NCBI RefSeq assembly: GCF_029961025.1 | Contig: NZ_JASBVP010000004.1 | Coordinates: 1 to 64,000, forward strand | Direction of reading: 5' to 3' | Source: Mycobacterium sp. | GTDB lineage: Bacteria; Actinomycetota; Actinomycetes; Mycobacteriales; Mycobacteriaceae | DNA length: 64,000 nucleotides | Part shown: piece by piece, positions 16,523 through 25,440 of the stretch | Layout of the letters: every line of letters starts with the position of its first letter | How positions within the stretch are numbered: position 1 is the stretch's first letter | Notes under the pieces: generated by a model | Database searches by the model: none | What the model was told of the DNA's origin: nothing | The model's input: only the letters and a program-made list of their open reading frames with translations | Made by a program: the position numbers and the translations under genes

Positions 16523-18147
16523 ATGAGGATGAACCTCACGCGTGTCCCTGTACTCATCGTCGGCGCGGGCGCCGGAGGCCTTGCGACATCCGCATTGCTC
16601 GCCCAGCACGGCGTTCGCTCACTGCTGGTCGAGAAGCGGCGCGAGGTCTTCATCTACCCGAAAGCCCGCAACCTGAGCTTCCGCAGCCTGGAGATCCTGC
16701 GGCGTCTGGGGCTCGGTGAGGAGATGCATGCCGTCGCCGAGCATGTTTCGGACCTGGTCGTCAAGCCAACGCTCAACAGCGCCGAAGTAGAACCGGGCAT
16801 GAACATCGACGCCATCTTCGCGCCCTTCGAGGACTCAGCCCCGAGCCGTCCGCGCAGTATCTACCCCAGAGCCGACTGGAGCCGATGCTGGCGGCCGAAA
16901 CCCGCCGGCATGGCAACGAAGTTCGCTACGGGGCGGAGTTGTCGTCGTTCGACCAGGACAACGACGGTGTGACAGTGGTTGTGCGCAACCGGGATTCGGG
17001 CGCAGCAGAAACGATACGCGCGGACTATCTCGTCGCCGCCGACGGCGTGCACAGCCCGGTGCGAGACTCACTTGCCATCGCCACTTCCGGGTACGGCGCG
17101 GTGCCGATCTTCGTCGTCTTCATCTACTTTAAGGCGCCTTGGCGGAAGTTCGTGCCGCACTTAGGGGATGGGGATGGCGTACAAGTCAAAAACGCTGATG
17201 TGGAGGGCATATTCCTGGTCGTCGAGGGCGACTTTGGCATATTCATCACCACCTACTTCCCCGAGAAAGGCCAAACTGCCGCGCAGTTCACTCCGGAGCG
17301 GTGCGCGGAGATACTGATTAAGGCAATCGGCGAACAGATCGACCTGGAGATTGCCGACGTCGCTGCGTGGCAGCCATACGAGCGGGTAGCCGACCAATTC
17401 CAATGCGGGCGAGTCTTTCTCGTCGGCGACGCCGCGCACACGATGCCGCCGTTCAAGGCCGGGGGAGCAAACACGGCCATCCAAAGCGCAGACAACCTGG
17501 CCTGGAAGCTCGCCGCCGTCTTGAACGGCGTGGCCGGACCCGAGCTGCTCAGTACGTACCACACCGAGCGCCATCCGGTCGGCCGCTTCAACGCTCGCCA
17601 GTCGCTCACTGGTCCGTCACTTGCCTTTCTGCGGTTGGACGAGAACCGGCCGCAATTGCCGCCGGAGGAGGAGGAGCCGATGTTCGCGCTCCTCATCGGC
17701 TACCAATACCGGTCGGCCGCGGTCGTGAGTGATGAACCTGCGCTGGCTGACCCGGACGCCGTATCGCTGGTTGAGGAATTGCGCGGACAACCCGGTACTC
17801 GGCTGCCGCACGTCTGGGTGCGCCGCGACGGAAAGGAGGTTTCGACTCTCGACCTGCTCGGCTCCGGCTTTACCCTGTTGACCGGCGATGACGGCGCCCC
17901 ATGGGTCGACGCCGCGGCGTCGGCGTCGGCAGCGTTGGGCGTCCCGATCACTGTCCATCGCATTGGTCCCAACGGCGACGCCGTTGATCTCGACGGCGCA
18001 TGGGCGGCGACCACCGGCCTTGCTCCAGGCGGAGCACTGTTGGTGCGCCCGGATGATTTCGTCGGATGGCGCGCGGACAAGCTGCCCGCTGGCCCGGAAA
18101 GCGGACTGCGTAAGGTGCTGTGTCAGATTCTCGGTCGGATGCGATGA
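16523..18147 (+). pseudogene. FAD-dependent aromatic-ring hydroxylase, one frameshift
   Basis: Two frames encode one flavoprotein monooxygenase (PheA/TfdB type) of about 540 residues. Frame one, from ATG 16523 or 16529, carries VLIVGAGAGGLATSALLAQHG, the FAD-binding GxGxxG. It breaks in the C-run at 16839-16842; one added C restores the sense into the frame containing LEPMLAAETRR. That frame carries the DG motif (VAADGVHSPVR), the FAD ribityl motif VFLVGDAAHTMPPFKAGG and a C-terminal thioredoxin-like domain. Such enzymes hydroxylate phenolic substrates with NAD(P)H. The gene follows the TetR regulator and precedes an amidohydrolase remnant, which suggests a catabolic unit. Confidence 0.85.
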
Positions 18148-18168
18148 CCGAGTCGACGTGCCCGAGCG

Positions 18169-18435
18169 ATGCTGGGCCTGGACAACCTGATGTTCTCGGT
18201 CGACTAGCCGCTGCAGGACAACTTCGCCGCCATGGAATTTCTTGAGCAATGTGGGCTTTCGCCCGAGGACAAGGAGCGTTTCGCTCACGGCACCGCGGAA
18301 AGCCTTCTTGGGCTTGATAGTCGGCCAAGCTGTGCCAACGCCTCGAGGAACGGCGTCGGCGACGTGTGGTACCGGTTGCGGAATCGTGCCACGTCCAAGC
18401 GGGGCAGGGCGCTGATTTCGGTACTCGTCAAGTAA
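18169..18435 (+). pseudogene. Amidohydrolase_2 (decarboxylase-like) C-terminal remnant
   Basis: The frame reads MLGLDNLMFSVD, then a stop (TAG at 18205-18207), then PLQDNFAAMEFLEQCGLSPE and later FAHGTAESLLGL. This is the C-terminal barrel end of PF04909 amidohydrolases such as resorcylate/salicylate-type decarboxylases, where the stop replaces the usual Tyr of the FSxDYP motif. The rest of the gene is missing upstream and the sequence beyond 18322 no longer matches the family. It is a dead fragment. Confidence 0.65.
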
Positions 18436-18451
18436 TGGGTGACGCCCCGCT

Positions 18452-18506
18452 GAGCAGACGCAAAAGCCCCCGAAAACCGTTGGTTCGGGGGCTTTTGCGT
18501 CTGCTC
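18452..18506 (-). terminator. Intrinsic terminator after accD6, bidirectional
   Basis: A perfect 23-bp inverted repeat with arms 18452-18474 and 18484-18506 and a 9-base loop. The core is CCCCCGAA pairing with TTCGGGGG, flanked by AAAAG and CTTTT so that a T-tract follows the stem on either strand. It lies 11 bp behind the accD6 stop and should end the FAS-II operon transcript as well as plus-strand transcription from the cassette. Confidence 0.85.
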
Positions 18507-18516
18507 GCGCTACAAA

Positions 18517-18723
18517 CTACAGCGGGATGTTCTTGTGGCGGCCGCGGCGCGGCGGAGCCGTGGCCAGTGCCTCGGTGAGCTTGCTGCGGGTGTGCGCGGG
18601 GTCGATCTTCTCGTCGACCACACCGATCTCGATGGCGCTGTCCACACCTCCGGCGATGCGCTCGTGCTCGGCGGCCAGCTGCTCGTGCAGCGCCTCCCGC
18701 TCATGCTCGGGTGCGGCGGCCAG
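18517..18723 (-). repeat. accD6 copy of the 207-bp direct repeat
   Basis: This is the partner of 15272-15478 (offset 3245 bp). It is the functional 3' end of accD6, from codon LAAAPEHER to the stop. The two copies have the same orientation and flank 3,038 bp of sequence. Confidence 0.93.
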
Positions 18724-19935
18724 TTTCTTTTTGTGCAGGATGCCCACCGCCGCCTTGGCACCCATCACCGCCACCTCGGCGTCCGGCCAGGCGAACACCT
18801 TGGTGGCGTTCAGTGAGCGGGAGTTCATCGCGATGTAGGCCCCGCCGTAAATCTTTCGGGTGACCAGCGTGACCCGCGGAACGGAGCACTCGCCGAAGGC
18901 GTGCAGTAGTTTAGCCCCGCGGCGCACCACACCGCCCCACTCCTGGTCTACCCCGGGCAGATAGCCCGGAACGTCGACCACACAAATCAGCGGGATGCCG
19001 AAGGCGTCGCACAACCGGACGAAACGTGCTGCCTTTTCAGCGCTTTCCGAGTTCAGGCAGCCTCCCAGGCGCAGCGGGTTGTTCGCCAGCACACCGACCG
19101 TCCGGCCCGACAGCCGCCCGAGTCCGATCACCATCGACGGCGCCCACCTGGCCTGGAACTCCTCGAACGTGCCGTCATCGAGGAGCGCGTGCACGATCGG
19201 GTGAACGTCATAGGCCCGCCGCGGGGATTCCGGCAGCAGGGCATGCAGGTCGGTGTCGCCGGCCTCGGCTTTGCTGCGGTCGAAATGCCCTTGCTGGCAA
19301 AACAATCCGACCAGTCGGCGGCCCCGCTCGTAGGCGTCGTACTCGTCGTCGGCGACGATGTGGCACACCCCGGACTTTTTGTGGTGGGTCTCCGGTCCAC
19401 CGAGTTGGGCCATGTCCACGTCCTCGCCGGTGACGCTGCGCACCACATCGGGACCGGTGACGAACACCCGGCTTTCCGGGGCCATGATCACCACGTCGGT
19501 CAACGCCGGGCCGTAGGCGGCGCCGCCGGCCGCGAAACCGACCACCATCGAGATCTGCGGGATGTAGCCCGACGCCCGGATCATGGCCTCGAACACCAAC
19601 CCGACCGCGTGCAGCGCCCGCACCCCTTCGGCCAGCCGGGCACCGCCGGAATGCCAAATACCCACGATCGGGTGCTGCTCGCTGATAGCCAGGTCGTAGG
19701 CGTCGACGATGTGCGCACAGCCCTCGACACCCATGGCGCCGCCCATCACGGTGCCGTCGGTGCAGAATCCGATGGTGCGAACACCGTTCACCGTGCCCGC
19801 CGCGGCCAGCACCCCGGAGCGGTCACGCTCGTGCAGCAACTCCACGCTGCCGTCGTCGAAGAACGCGGACAGCCGCACCAGCGGATCGCGGGGATCCAGC
19901 GACTCACCGACCGCCTCCGGGGCCACGATCGTCAT
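18517..19935 (-). CDS. accD6: Acyl-CoA carboxylase beta subunit AccD6
   Basis: A 472-residue carboxyltransferase that, with a biotinylated alpha subunit, makes malonyl-CoA (and methylmalonyl-CoA) for fatty and mycolic acid synthesis. Both crotonase-fold domains are present: an acyl-CoA region with GAMGVEGCAHIVDAYDLA and GGARLAEG, and a biotin-side region with VDVPGYLPGVDQEWGGVVRR and TLVTRKIYGGAYIAMNS. It matches M. tuberculosis AccD6 (473 residues). It is the last gene of the fabD-acpM-kasA-kasB-accD6 operon, 33 bp after kasB. Its final 207 bp are duplicated at 15272-15478. Confidence 0.97.
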   Translation of the reverse strand: MTIVAPEAVGESLDPRDPLVRLSAFFDDGSVELLHERDRSGVLAAAGTVNGVRTIGFCTDGTVMGGAMGVEGCAHIVDAYDLAISEQHPIVGIWHSGGARLAEGVRALHAVGLVFEAMIRASGYIPQISMVVGFAAGGAAYGPALTDVVIMAPESRVFVTGPDVVRSVTGEDVDMAQLGGPETHHKKSGVCHIVADDEYDAYERGRRLVGLFCQQGHFDRSKAEAGDTDLHALLPESPRRAYDVHPIVHALLDDGTFEEFQARWAPSMVIGLGRLSGRTVGVLANNPLRLGGCLNSESAEKAARFVRLCDAFGIPLICVVDVPGYLPGVDQEWGGVVRRGAKLLHAFGECSVPRVTLVTRKIYGGAYIAMNSRSLNATKVFAWPDAEVAVMGAKAAVGILHKKKLAAAPEHEREALHEQLAAEHERIAGGVDSAIEIGVVDEKIDPAHTRSKLTEALATAPPRRGRHKNIPL

Positions 19936-19968
19936 CGCAGGTCTCCTGTCAGTGCACCGGTCAGCAGG

Positions 19969-21228
19969 TCAGTACCGCCCGAAGGCAATCGCGACGTTGT
20001 GCCCACCGAATCCGAATGAGTTGTTGACCGCGTACTTGTAGTTGCCCGGGCGCGGCTTGCCGGCGACCACGTCCAAGTCGATGTCCGGGTCGAGGTTCAC
20101 CAGGTTCAGTGTGGGCGGGATGATCTGGTCCCGCAGCGCGAGCACCGTGAGGATCGACTCCACCGCGCCGACCGCCCCCACCGAGTGACCGAGCGCGGAC
20201 TTGGGCGCATACACCGCGGCGTTGCCGCCATGGGGGCCCAGCGCGTTGTTGATGGCCTTGCCCTCGGCGAGGTCACCGACCTGTGTTCCGGTGGCGTGCG
20301 CGTTGACGTGGTCGATGTCGGCGGGGGTCAGGCCGGCCAGCTGGATCGCCCGGGTCATGGCGTGCCCGGCGCGTTCGCCGTTGGGATCCGGCGCCACCAT
20401 GTGGTAGCCGTCGGAGGTGATGGCCGCCCCCATCAGGCGGGCCAGGATGTTGGCGCCGCGGGCTTTTGCGTGCTCCTCGGTCTCGATGACCATCAGCGCC
20501 CCGGCTTCGCCGAACACGAACCCGTCGCGGTCCCTGTCGAAGGGCCGGCAGGCGCCCGGCGGATCGTCGTTGTTCGTCGACATCACGATGCGCATCTGGG
20601 CAAACCCCGCGATCGGCACCGCCTCGATCTTGGTTTCCACACCGCCGCAGATCGCGATGTCAGCCTCACCGAGCACGATCTGGTGCCAGGCGCGGGCGAT
20701 GCCCTCCGAGCCCGAGGCGCATGCCGAGACCGGTGTCATCACACCGGCTTTGGCATGCCGTTCCAGCCCGACCGCCGCGGCGGCGCCGTTGGGCATGTAC
20801 ATCTGCACGGCCAGCGGTGAGACCGCCTTCATGCCCCGAACGCGCATGTCGTCGTAGCCGAAGACCAGTTCCTCGGTGGATCCCATGCCGGTGCCGATGG
20901 ACACCGTCAGCCGGTTGGTGTCGACCTCGGGCGAGCCCGCGTTGTCCCACACCCGTCGGCCCAGCACGGTGGCCATTTTCTGCAGGTAGCCCATCCGACG
21001 GTTTTCGACGCGCGTTAGCTGACTATCGAATTCCTCAACGAGATGTCCACCGATGCGAACCGGCAGGTCGAACTCCTCGACAAACGGATCTTCGAGTTTG
21101 CGAATCCCGCTCTGCCCATCCAGCAGCATCTTCCACGTCGTTTCGGCGTCGGATGCCAGGGCGGTCGTCATGGCGATGCCGGTGACAACCACGTGGGGAA
21201 ACGCTTTTCCCGTAACGAGCTCTGTCAT
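19969..21228 (-). CDS. kasB: Beta-ketoacyl-ACP synthase KasB
   Basis: A 419-residue FAS-II condensing enzyme that extends meromycolates to full length. The thiolase-fold Cys170 lies in [10 protein letters not shown]. The two catalytic His occur in [11 protein letters not shown] and [13 protein letters not shown], and the C-terminus [16 protein letters not shown] is conserved. Start [17 protein letters not shown] corresponds to the shorter annotated start of M. tuberculosis KasB. It lies 29 bp after kasA. In M. tuberculosis KasB loss shortens mycolates and removes acid-fastness, so it is virulence-related there. Confidence 0.97.
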   Translation of the reverse strand: MTELVTGKAFPHVVVTGIAMTTALASDAETTWKMLLDGQSGIRKLEDPFVEEFDLPVRIGGHLVEEFDSQLTRVENRRMGYLQKMATVLGRRVWDNAGSPEVDTNRLTVSIGTGMGSTEELVFGYDDMRVRGMKAVSPLAVQMYMPNGAAAAVGLERHAKAGVMTPVSACASGSEGIARAWHQIVLGEADIAICGGVETKIEAVPIAGFAQMRIVMSTNNDDPPGACRPFDRDRDGFVFGEAGALMVIETEEHAKARGANILARLMGAAITSDGYHMVAPDPNGERAGHAMTRAIQLAGLTPADIDHVNAHATGTQVGDLAEGKAINNALGPHGGNAAVYAPKSALGHSVGAVGAVESILTVLALRDQIIPPTLNLVNLDPDIDLDVVAGKPRPGNYKYAVNNSFGFGGHNVAIAFGRY

Positions 21229-21257
21229 GGGTGTCGGATGCGTTCCTTTCGTGACTT

Positions 21258-22508
21258 TCAGTAACGCCCAAAGGCGAGCGCGACGTTGTGCCCGCCAAAC
21301 CCAAACGAGTTGTTGATGGCGTACCGGTAATCGCCGTAGCGGGGTTCACCCGCGACGACGTCCAGGTCGATCTCGGGATCCGGGGTTTCGTAGTTCAGTG
21401 TCGGCGGGATGACGCCGTCGCGCAGGGTCAGCACGGTGAGCACCGACTCGAGGGCGCCGACCGCGCCGATCGAGTGGCCCAGCGCGCCCTTGGGGGCATA
21501 CACCGCGGCATGCTCACACCCGGCCACCCGAATGGCGTTAGCCTCCGCCACATCGCCGATCGGCGTGGCGGTGGCGTGCGCGTTGATGTGGTCGATGTCC
21601 TTGGGCGACAAGCCCGCCAGCTGCAGCGAGCGGATCATTGCGTGGCCGGCGCGCACCCCGTCGGGCGCGGGCGCCACCATGTGGAAAGCGTCCGAGGTGA
21701 TGCCGGCACCGAGCAGCCGCGCCAGCGGCTTGGCGCCGCGAGCCCTGGCGTGTTCCTCGGTTTCGATCAGCATGAGCGCCCCGGCTTCGCCGAACACGAA
21801 GCCGTCGCGATTCTTGTCGAACGGGCGGGAGGCCCCTTCCGGGTCGTCGTTGCGGGTCGACATCGCCCGCATCATGGAAAACGCCGCAATGGGCAGCGCT
21901 TCGATCACGCCCTCGACACCGCCGCACACGGCGACGTCGGCGTCACCCATGACGATCTGACGCCAGGCGTGAGCGATCGCCTCCGAGCCCGAGGAACAGG
22001 CCGACACCGGGGTCATCACCCCGGCCCGGGCCCCCAGCAACAGACCGACGACCGCGGCGGCGCCGTTGGGCATGATCATCTGAACGGCGAGCGGCGACAC
22101 CTTGCGGGGTCCGCCCTGGTTCATCAGGTCATAGCTCTCGACGATCCGCTCGGCGCCGCCCAGACCGGTGCCGATGACCACGCTGAACCGGTCCGGATCA
22201 ACCTCGGGGCTGCCGGCGGCCTCCCACAGCTGACTACCCAGCAGCTTGGCCATCCGCTGGACATACGACATGCGCCGCAAATCCAGCCGCCCCATGTGAT
22301 TGTCGATCGGCTCCTTGAGGTGGCCGCCGATTTTCACCGGCAGATCCCATTTGGTGACGAAGTCATCCTCAAGGAGGCGGATGCCGCTCTCCCCGGCTAG
22401 CAGGCCCTTCCACGTGCTCTCGATGTCCGGCGCGATCGATGTCGTCGCCGTGACGGCGGTGACCACGACGCTGGGGAAACCGCCATTAGCAGTGGAAGGC
22501 CTGGTCAC
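21258..22508 (-). CDS. kasA: Beta-ketoacyl-ACP synthase KasA
   Basis: A 416-residue essential FAS-II condensing enzyme that starts meromycolate elongation from AcpM-bound acyl chains. Cys171 lies in [13 protein letters not shown], identical in numbering to the M. tuberculosis enzyme, with His in [11 protein letters not shown] and [13 protein letters not shown]. The length equals that of M. tuberculosis KasA. The ATG overlaps the acpM stop by 4 bp, which ensures coupled synthesis of carrier and synthase. It is the target of thiolactomycin. Confidence 0.97.
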   Translation of the reverse strand: MTRPSTANGGFPSVVVTAVTATTSIAPDIESTWKGLLAGESGIRLLEDDFVTKWDLPVKIGGHLKEPIDNHMGRLDLRRMSYVQRMAKLLGSQLWEAAGSPEVDPDRFSVVIGTGLGGAERIVESYDLMNQGGPRKVSPLAVQMIMPNGAAAVVGLLLGARAGVMTPVSACSSGSEAIAHAWRQIVMGDADVAVCGGVEGVIEALPIAAFSMMRAMSTRNDDPEGASRPFDKNRDGFVFGEAGALMLIETEEHARARGAKPLARLLGAGITSDAFHMVAPAPDGVRAGHAMIRSLQLAGLSPKDIDHINAHATATPIGDVAEANAIRVAGCEHAAVYAPKGALGHSIGAVGALESVLTVLTLRDGVIPPTLNYETPDPEIDLDVVAGEPRYGDYRYAINNSFGFGGHNVALAFGRY

Positions 22509-22852
22509 TTGGTCTCCGCTTCGATCCTCGCGCGGACCTTCTCGACCTGCTCGGGGTTCTCGGCCTCGATCTTGGCGCGGATCGCCTCGGCGGCCTCGGG
22601 ATTTTCTTCCTCAAGCTTCTGGATGTAGGTGACGACGTCGCCCACGGTGCGTAAGCCCGCAAGGTCCTCGTCGGGGATCTTCACCCCGTACTTGTCCTCG
22701 GTTTGCACCGCGATCTCCACCATCGACAACGAGTCGATGTCCAGATCGTCGACGAACGACTTCTCCGGGGTGATCTCGGATGGCTCGATGCCGGTCACCT
22801 CTTCGATGATTTCGGCGAGGCCGGCGATGATTTCTTCTTGAGTGACAGGCAC
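22505..22852 (-). CDS. acpM: Meromycolate extension acyl carrier protein AcpM
   Basis: A 115-residue acyl carrier protein. Residues 1-85 form the four-helix carrier domain with the phosphopantetheine-attachment Ser41 in [11 protein letters not shown]. The remaining 30 or so residues form the Glu-rich extension ([19 protein letters not shown]) special to mycobacterial AcpM. It delivers the growing acyl chain to KasA, KasB, MabA and InhA. It lies 123 bp after fabD, a gap without another gene, and overlaps kasA. Confidence 0.97.
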   Translation of the reverse strand: MPVTQEEIIAGLAEIIEEVTGIEPSEITPEKSFVDDLDIDSLSMVEIAVQTEDKYGVKIPDEDLAGLRTVGDVVTYIQKLEEENPEAAEAIRAKIEAENPEQVEKVRARIEAETK

Positions 22853-22975
22853 AGTGGGCTTCCCTTCCGTGATGTGTTGTGTTTGGTGACGTGCTGTGTG
22901 GATCGAGACTCTCTGCGATATGTGCTGTGCTGCGATATGCGGTTGTTCCGGCGGACGCCGGGGGCTTCTGCCCGA

Positions 22976-23884
22976 TCAACCCGTCTCGGGTAACCCGTCC
23001 AGGTCTGCGGGCGACTTGAGGGCGCGTATCTCCACGCCTCGAAGTTCGCGTTTGGCAATGCCGGCCAGGGCACCCGCGGGCGGGAACTCCACGATCGCTG
23101 TCACGTTGTGCTCGCGCAGCGTGCGGGTGCACAAATCCCAGCGCACCGGCCGGGTGAGCTGAGCGACCAGTTTTTCCATTGCCTCCGCCGCTGAAGATAC
23201 CGGTTTTCCGTCGCGGTTGGACAACAGGGTGGCGGTGGGCTCGGCGGTCACGACCTTCGCCGCCGCGGCGGCGAAGCCGTCGAGGGCACCCGCCATGTAT
23301 GCGGTGTGGAACGCTCCGGCCACACCCAGCGGGCGCACCCGGGATTTAGCCGGGGCATCTTCAGCGAGCTTGTCCAGTGCGGTCAGTCGGCCGGCGGCGA
23401 CGATCTGGCCGGCGCCGTTGCGGTTGGCGGCGACCAAGTCGAGTTCCTCGAGGCGGGCCAGCACCTCGGCTTCGTCCCCGCCGAGCACCGCGGACATCCC
23501 CGTCGGCTCGTTGGCACACGCCTTGGCCATTTCGGCGCCGCGGGTGGCGGCCAGCGCAACGGCGTCGTCGGCGGAGAGCACGCCGGCGATCGCATAGGCC
23601 GCAATCTCACCGACGGAGTGGCCGGCCACGATGGGCCGCGTGGGCAGTGCGCCACGCCTGGCCAGCTCCCGGTACGCCAGCAGCGTAGCCGCCACGACCA
23701 GCGGCTGGGTGACGGCGGTGTCGGTGATCTCCTCGGCCGACGCGGTGGTGCCCAGCCGCTCGAGATCCAGGCCGCTTGCCTTCGACCAGGTCGCGATCCG
23801 GTCGGCGGCTCCCGGCAGTTCCAGCCAGGGTGCCAGCATCCCGGGGGTTTGCGATCCTTGTCCTGGCGCCAGCAACGCAATCAC
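22976..23884 (-). CDS. fabD: Malonyl-CoA:ACP transacylase
   Basis: A 302-residue transacylase that loads malonate from malonyl-CoA onto AcpM. The nucleophile is Ser90 in IVAGHSVGE, the His is in GVAGAFHTAYM, and GQGSQTPGM is at the N-terminus. The GTG start at 23884 gives the length of M. tuberculosis FabD (Rv2243, 302). It is the first gene of the FAS-II operon; its upstream region carries the inverted repeat assigned to MabR. Confidence 0.97.
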   Translation of the reverse strand: MIALLAPGQGSQTPGMLAPWLELPGAADRIATWSKASGLDLERLGTTASAEEITDTAVTQPLVVAATLLAYRELARRGALPTRPIVAGHSVGEIAAYAIAGVLSADDAVALAATRGAEMAKACANEPTGMSAVLGGDEAEVLARLEELDLVAANRNGAGQIVAAGRLTALDKLAEDAPAKSRVRPLGVAGAFHTAYMAGALDGFAAAAAKVVTAEPTATLLSNRDGKPVSSAAEAMEKLVAQLTRPVRWDLCTRTLREHNVTAIVEFPPAGALAGIAKRELRGVEIRALKSPADLDGLPETG

Positions 23885-23909
23885 GTGTTTAAGAGAACAC
23901 TGTGAAGAC

Positions 23910-23973
23910 GGTTTTGCGGGGTGTAACAGATTATGAACCTCATCTTATGTTTTTGTAGACACCCTCCAAAAGC
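23910..23973 (-). promoter_or_regulatory. FAS-II operon promoter with MabR-type inverted repeat
   Basis: In the fabD-mabR gap two 15-bp arms face each other: GGTTTTGCGGGGTGT at 23910-23924 and ACACCCTCCAAAAGC at 23959-23973, complementary at 12 of 15 positions. Between them, on the minus strand, lies CATAAT (23930-23935), a good -10 hexamer about 45 bases before the fabD start. MabR is known to bind upstream of fabD and control this operon. The assignment of these arms as its site is my inference. Confidence 0.6.
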
Positions 23974-24022
23974 AGACCGGATGGAACACGTTTGATATCC
24001 CGCTGCAACCTGTATCGTGCGG

Positions 24023-25303
24023 TCAACGGGAGGGTGGCACGCGCGACGGCCCGGGCGCACCCGTGCCGGGCCGAGGGCGGCCACCCGTGCCGGAATGATG
24101 CGTCTGGGCGCTCAGGTGACCCACCGTGGTGGCCACCCGCAGGATGTAGGCATCGCGGGGCTGGGTGGGATCGCGGCCGGTGAAGTCGGTGATGCGCTTG
24201 AGGCGGTAGCGAACGGTGTTTGGATGAACGAACAACTTGCGGGCGCAGGCTTCAATCGCGCCACCGCAGTCGAGGTAGGCGTCCAGCGTCTCGATGAGCG
24301 TCGGCCCGGCGTCGGCAAGGGGGCGCACCACATCGGTCTGCAGCGCCGCGATCGCCGACGCATCCCCCATCAGGGCCCGTTCGGGCAGCAGTTCGCGCGC
24401 GAGCACCGGCCGCGGCGCACCACGCCAGCCGGCGACGGCGTTCATTCCCGAGATGGCCTCGCTGGCACTGTGGTAGGCCGCGCTCAGCATGGGCGCCGTC
24501 GGCCCGATCACCACCGGTCCGTCGGAGAAGGCATCCAGCAGGTCCCCCAGGAACTTTTCGGTCGGGGACAGCTTCCCGGACACGATCGCCACCAACCAGG
24601 TGCCGTGCACGTCGGTGAGCGCCGCGCGCCCGTGGCGGGCGGCGATATCTCGGACATCTTGGCTGGCGTACAGCTCGCGCCCGGGCGCGGGGGTCCCCAC
24701 CACCACCGTCGCCGGTTCGGTGGTGTCCCAGCTCAGCGCCGCCGCCCGGGAGAGCAGCTCGGGCCCGGTGTCGCCGCGCACCACCGCGTCCACGACGCTG
24801 GCCTCCATCCGGCTGTCCCACGCACCCCGTGCCTCGGCCGCGTCGGCGTAGGCGGAAGCCGCGGTAAAGGCCAGGTCACGACTGTACTTCAGGATGCCCA
24901 CCGTGAGCGCGGTCAGTTGCTCTTCGGAGCGGGCCAGCATCGGGACGACTTCTTCGAAGTACTCCATGGTGACCCGCACCATGTCGACGGTGTGACGCAG
25001 GGCGATCCTCCGGGTCAGCTCCTGAGGCACCAGCTCGAACGCCTTCGCGGTGTAGCTGACGTTGCTGTGCGGGTTTTTTATCCACTCGACAAAGTTCACC
25101 ACCGCGGTCTGCACCACCAGCGCCACGCTGGCACGTTGCGAGGCCTCCAAATCGGCGAAGAACGGCAACCGCTCCTGCATAGCGGACACGGCCTCGGTGG
25201 CCAGCCGGCCCGAGTACTGCTTCAACCGCCGCAACAGGGAGTCCGGTATGGCGTCCAACAGCTCCAGCGGGGAGCGAGGCAGGGCGAACTGGTTGTCGGT
25301 CAT
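24023..25303 (-). CDS. mabR: MabR, mycolic acid biosynthesis regulator (PucR/CdaR-type)
   Basis: A 426-residue DNA-binding regulator. The N-terminal two thirds form a helical and GGDEF-like sensing region (LLDAIPDSLLRRLKQYSGRL to about residue 320). The PucR-type helix-turn-helix is near the C-terminus, around CARKLFVHPNTVRYRLKRIT. A Gly/Pro/Arg-rich tail of about 30 residues follows, longer than I recall for Rv2242 and possibly variable. In M. tuberculosis MabR (Rv2242) binds the FAS-II promoter and responds to long-chain acyl-CoA. The gene stands directly upstream of fabD, 138 bp away on the same strand. Confidence 0.93.
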   Translation of the reverse strand: MTDNQFALPRSPLELLDAIPDSLLRRLKQYSGRLATEAVSAMQERLPFFADLEASQRASVALVVQTAVVNFVEWIKNPHSNVSYTAKAFELVPQELTRRIALRHTVDMVRVTMEYFEEVVPMLARSEEQLTALTVGILKYSRDLAFTAASAYADAAEARGAWDSRMEASVVDAVVRGDTGPELLSRAAALSWDTTEPATVVVGTPAPGRELYASQDVRDIAARHGRAALTDVHGTWLVAIVSGKLSPTEKFLGDLLDAFSDGPVVIGPTAPMLSAAYHSASEAISGMNAVAGWRGAPRPVLARELLPERALMGDASAIAALQTDVVRPLADAGPTLIETLDAYLDCGGAIEACARKLFVHPNTVRYRLKRITDFTGRDPTQPRDAYILRVATTVGHLSAQTHHSGTGGRPRPGTGAPGPSRVPPSR

Positions 25304-25440
25304 CCCTGAAAACTACGTGAAATTTCTGGAAGACTCCGCTAAAAGCGGCCCGTGACGGTCCGCCCGGATCGCGGCACCACCCGGCTGGCCCCGCGCTCCT
25401 GGCCCACCGGATCGGGCACCCCGGATACCACGCCGGATAC

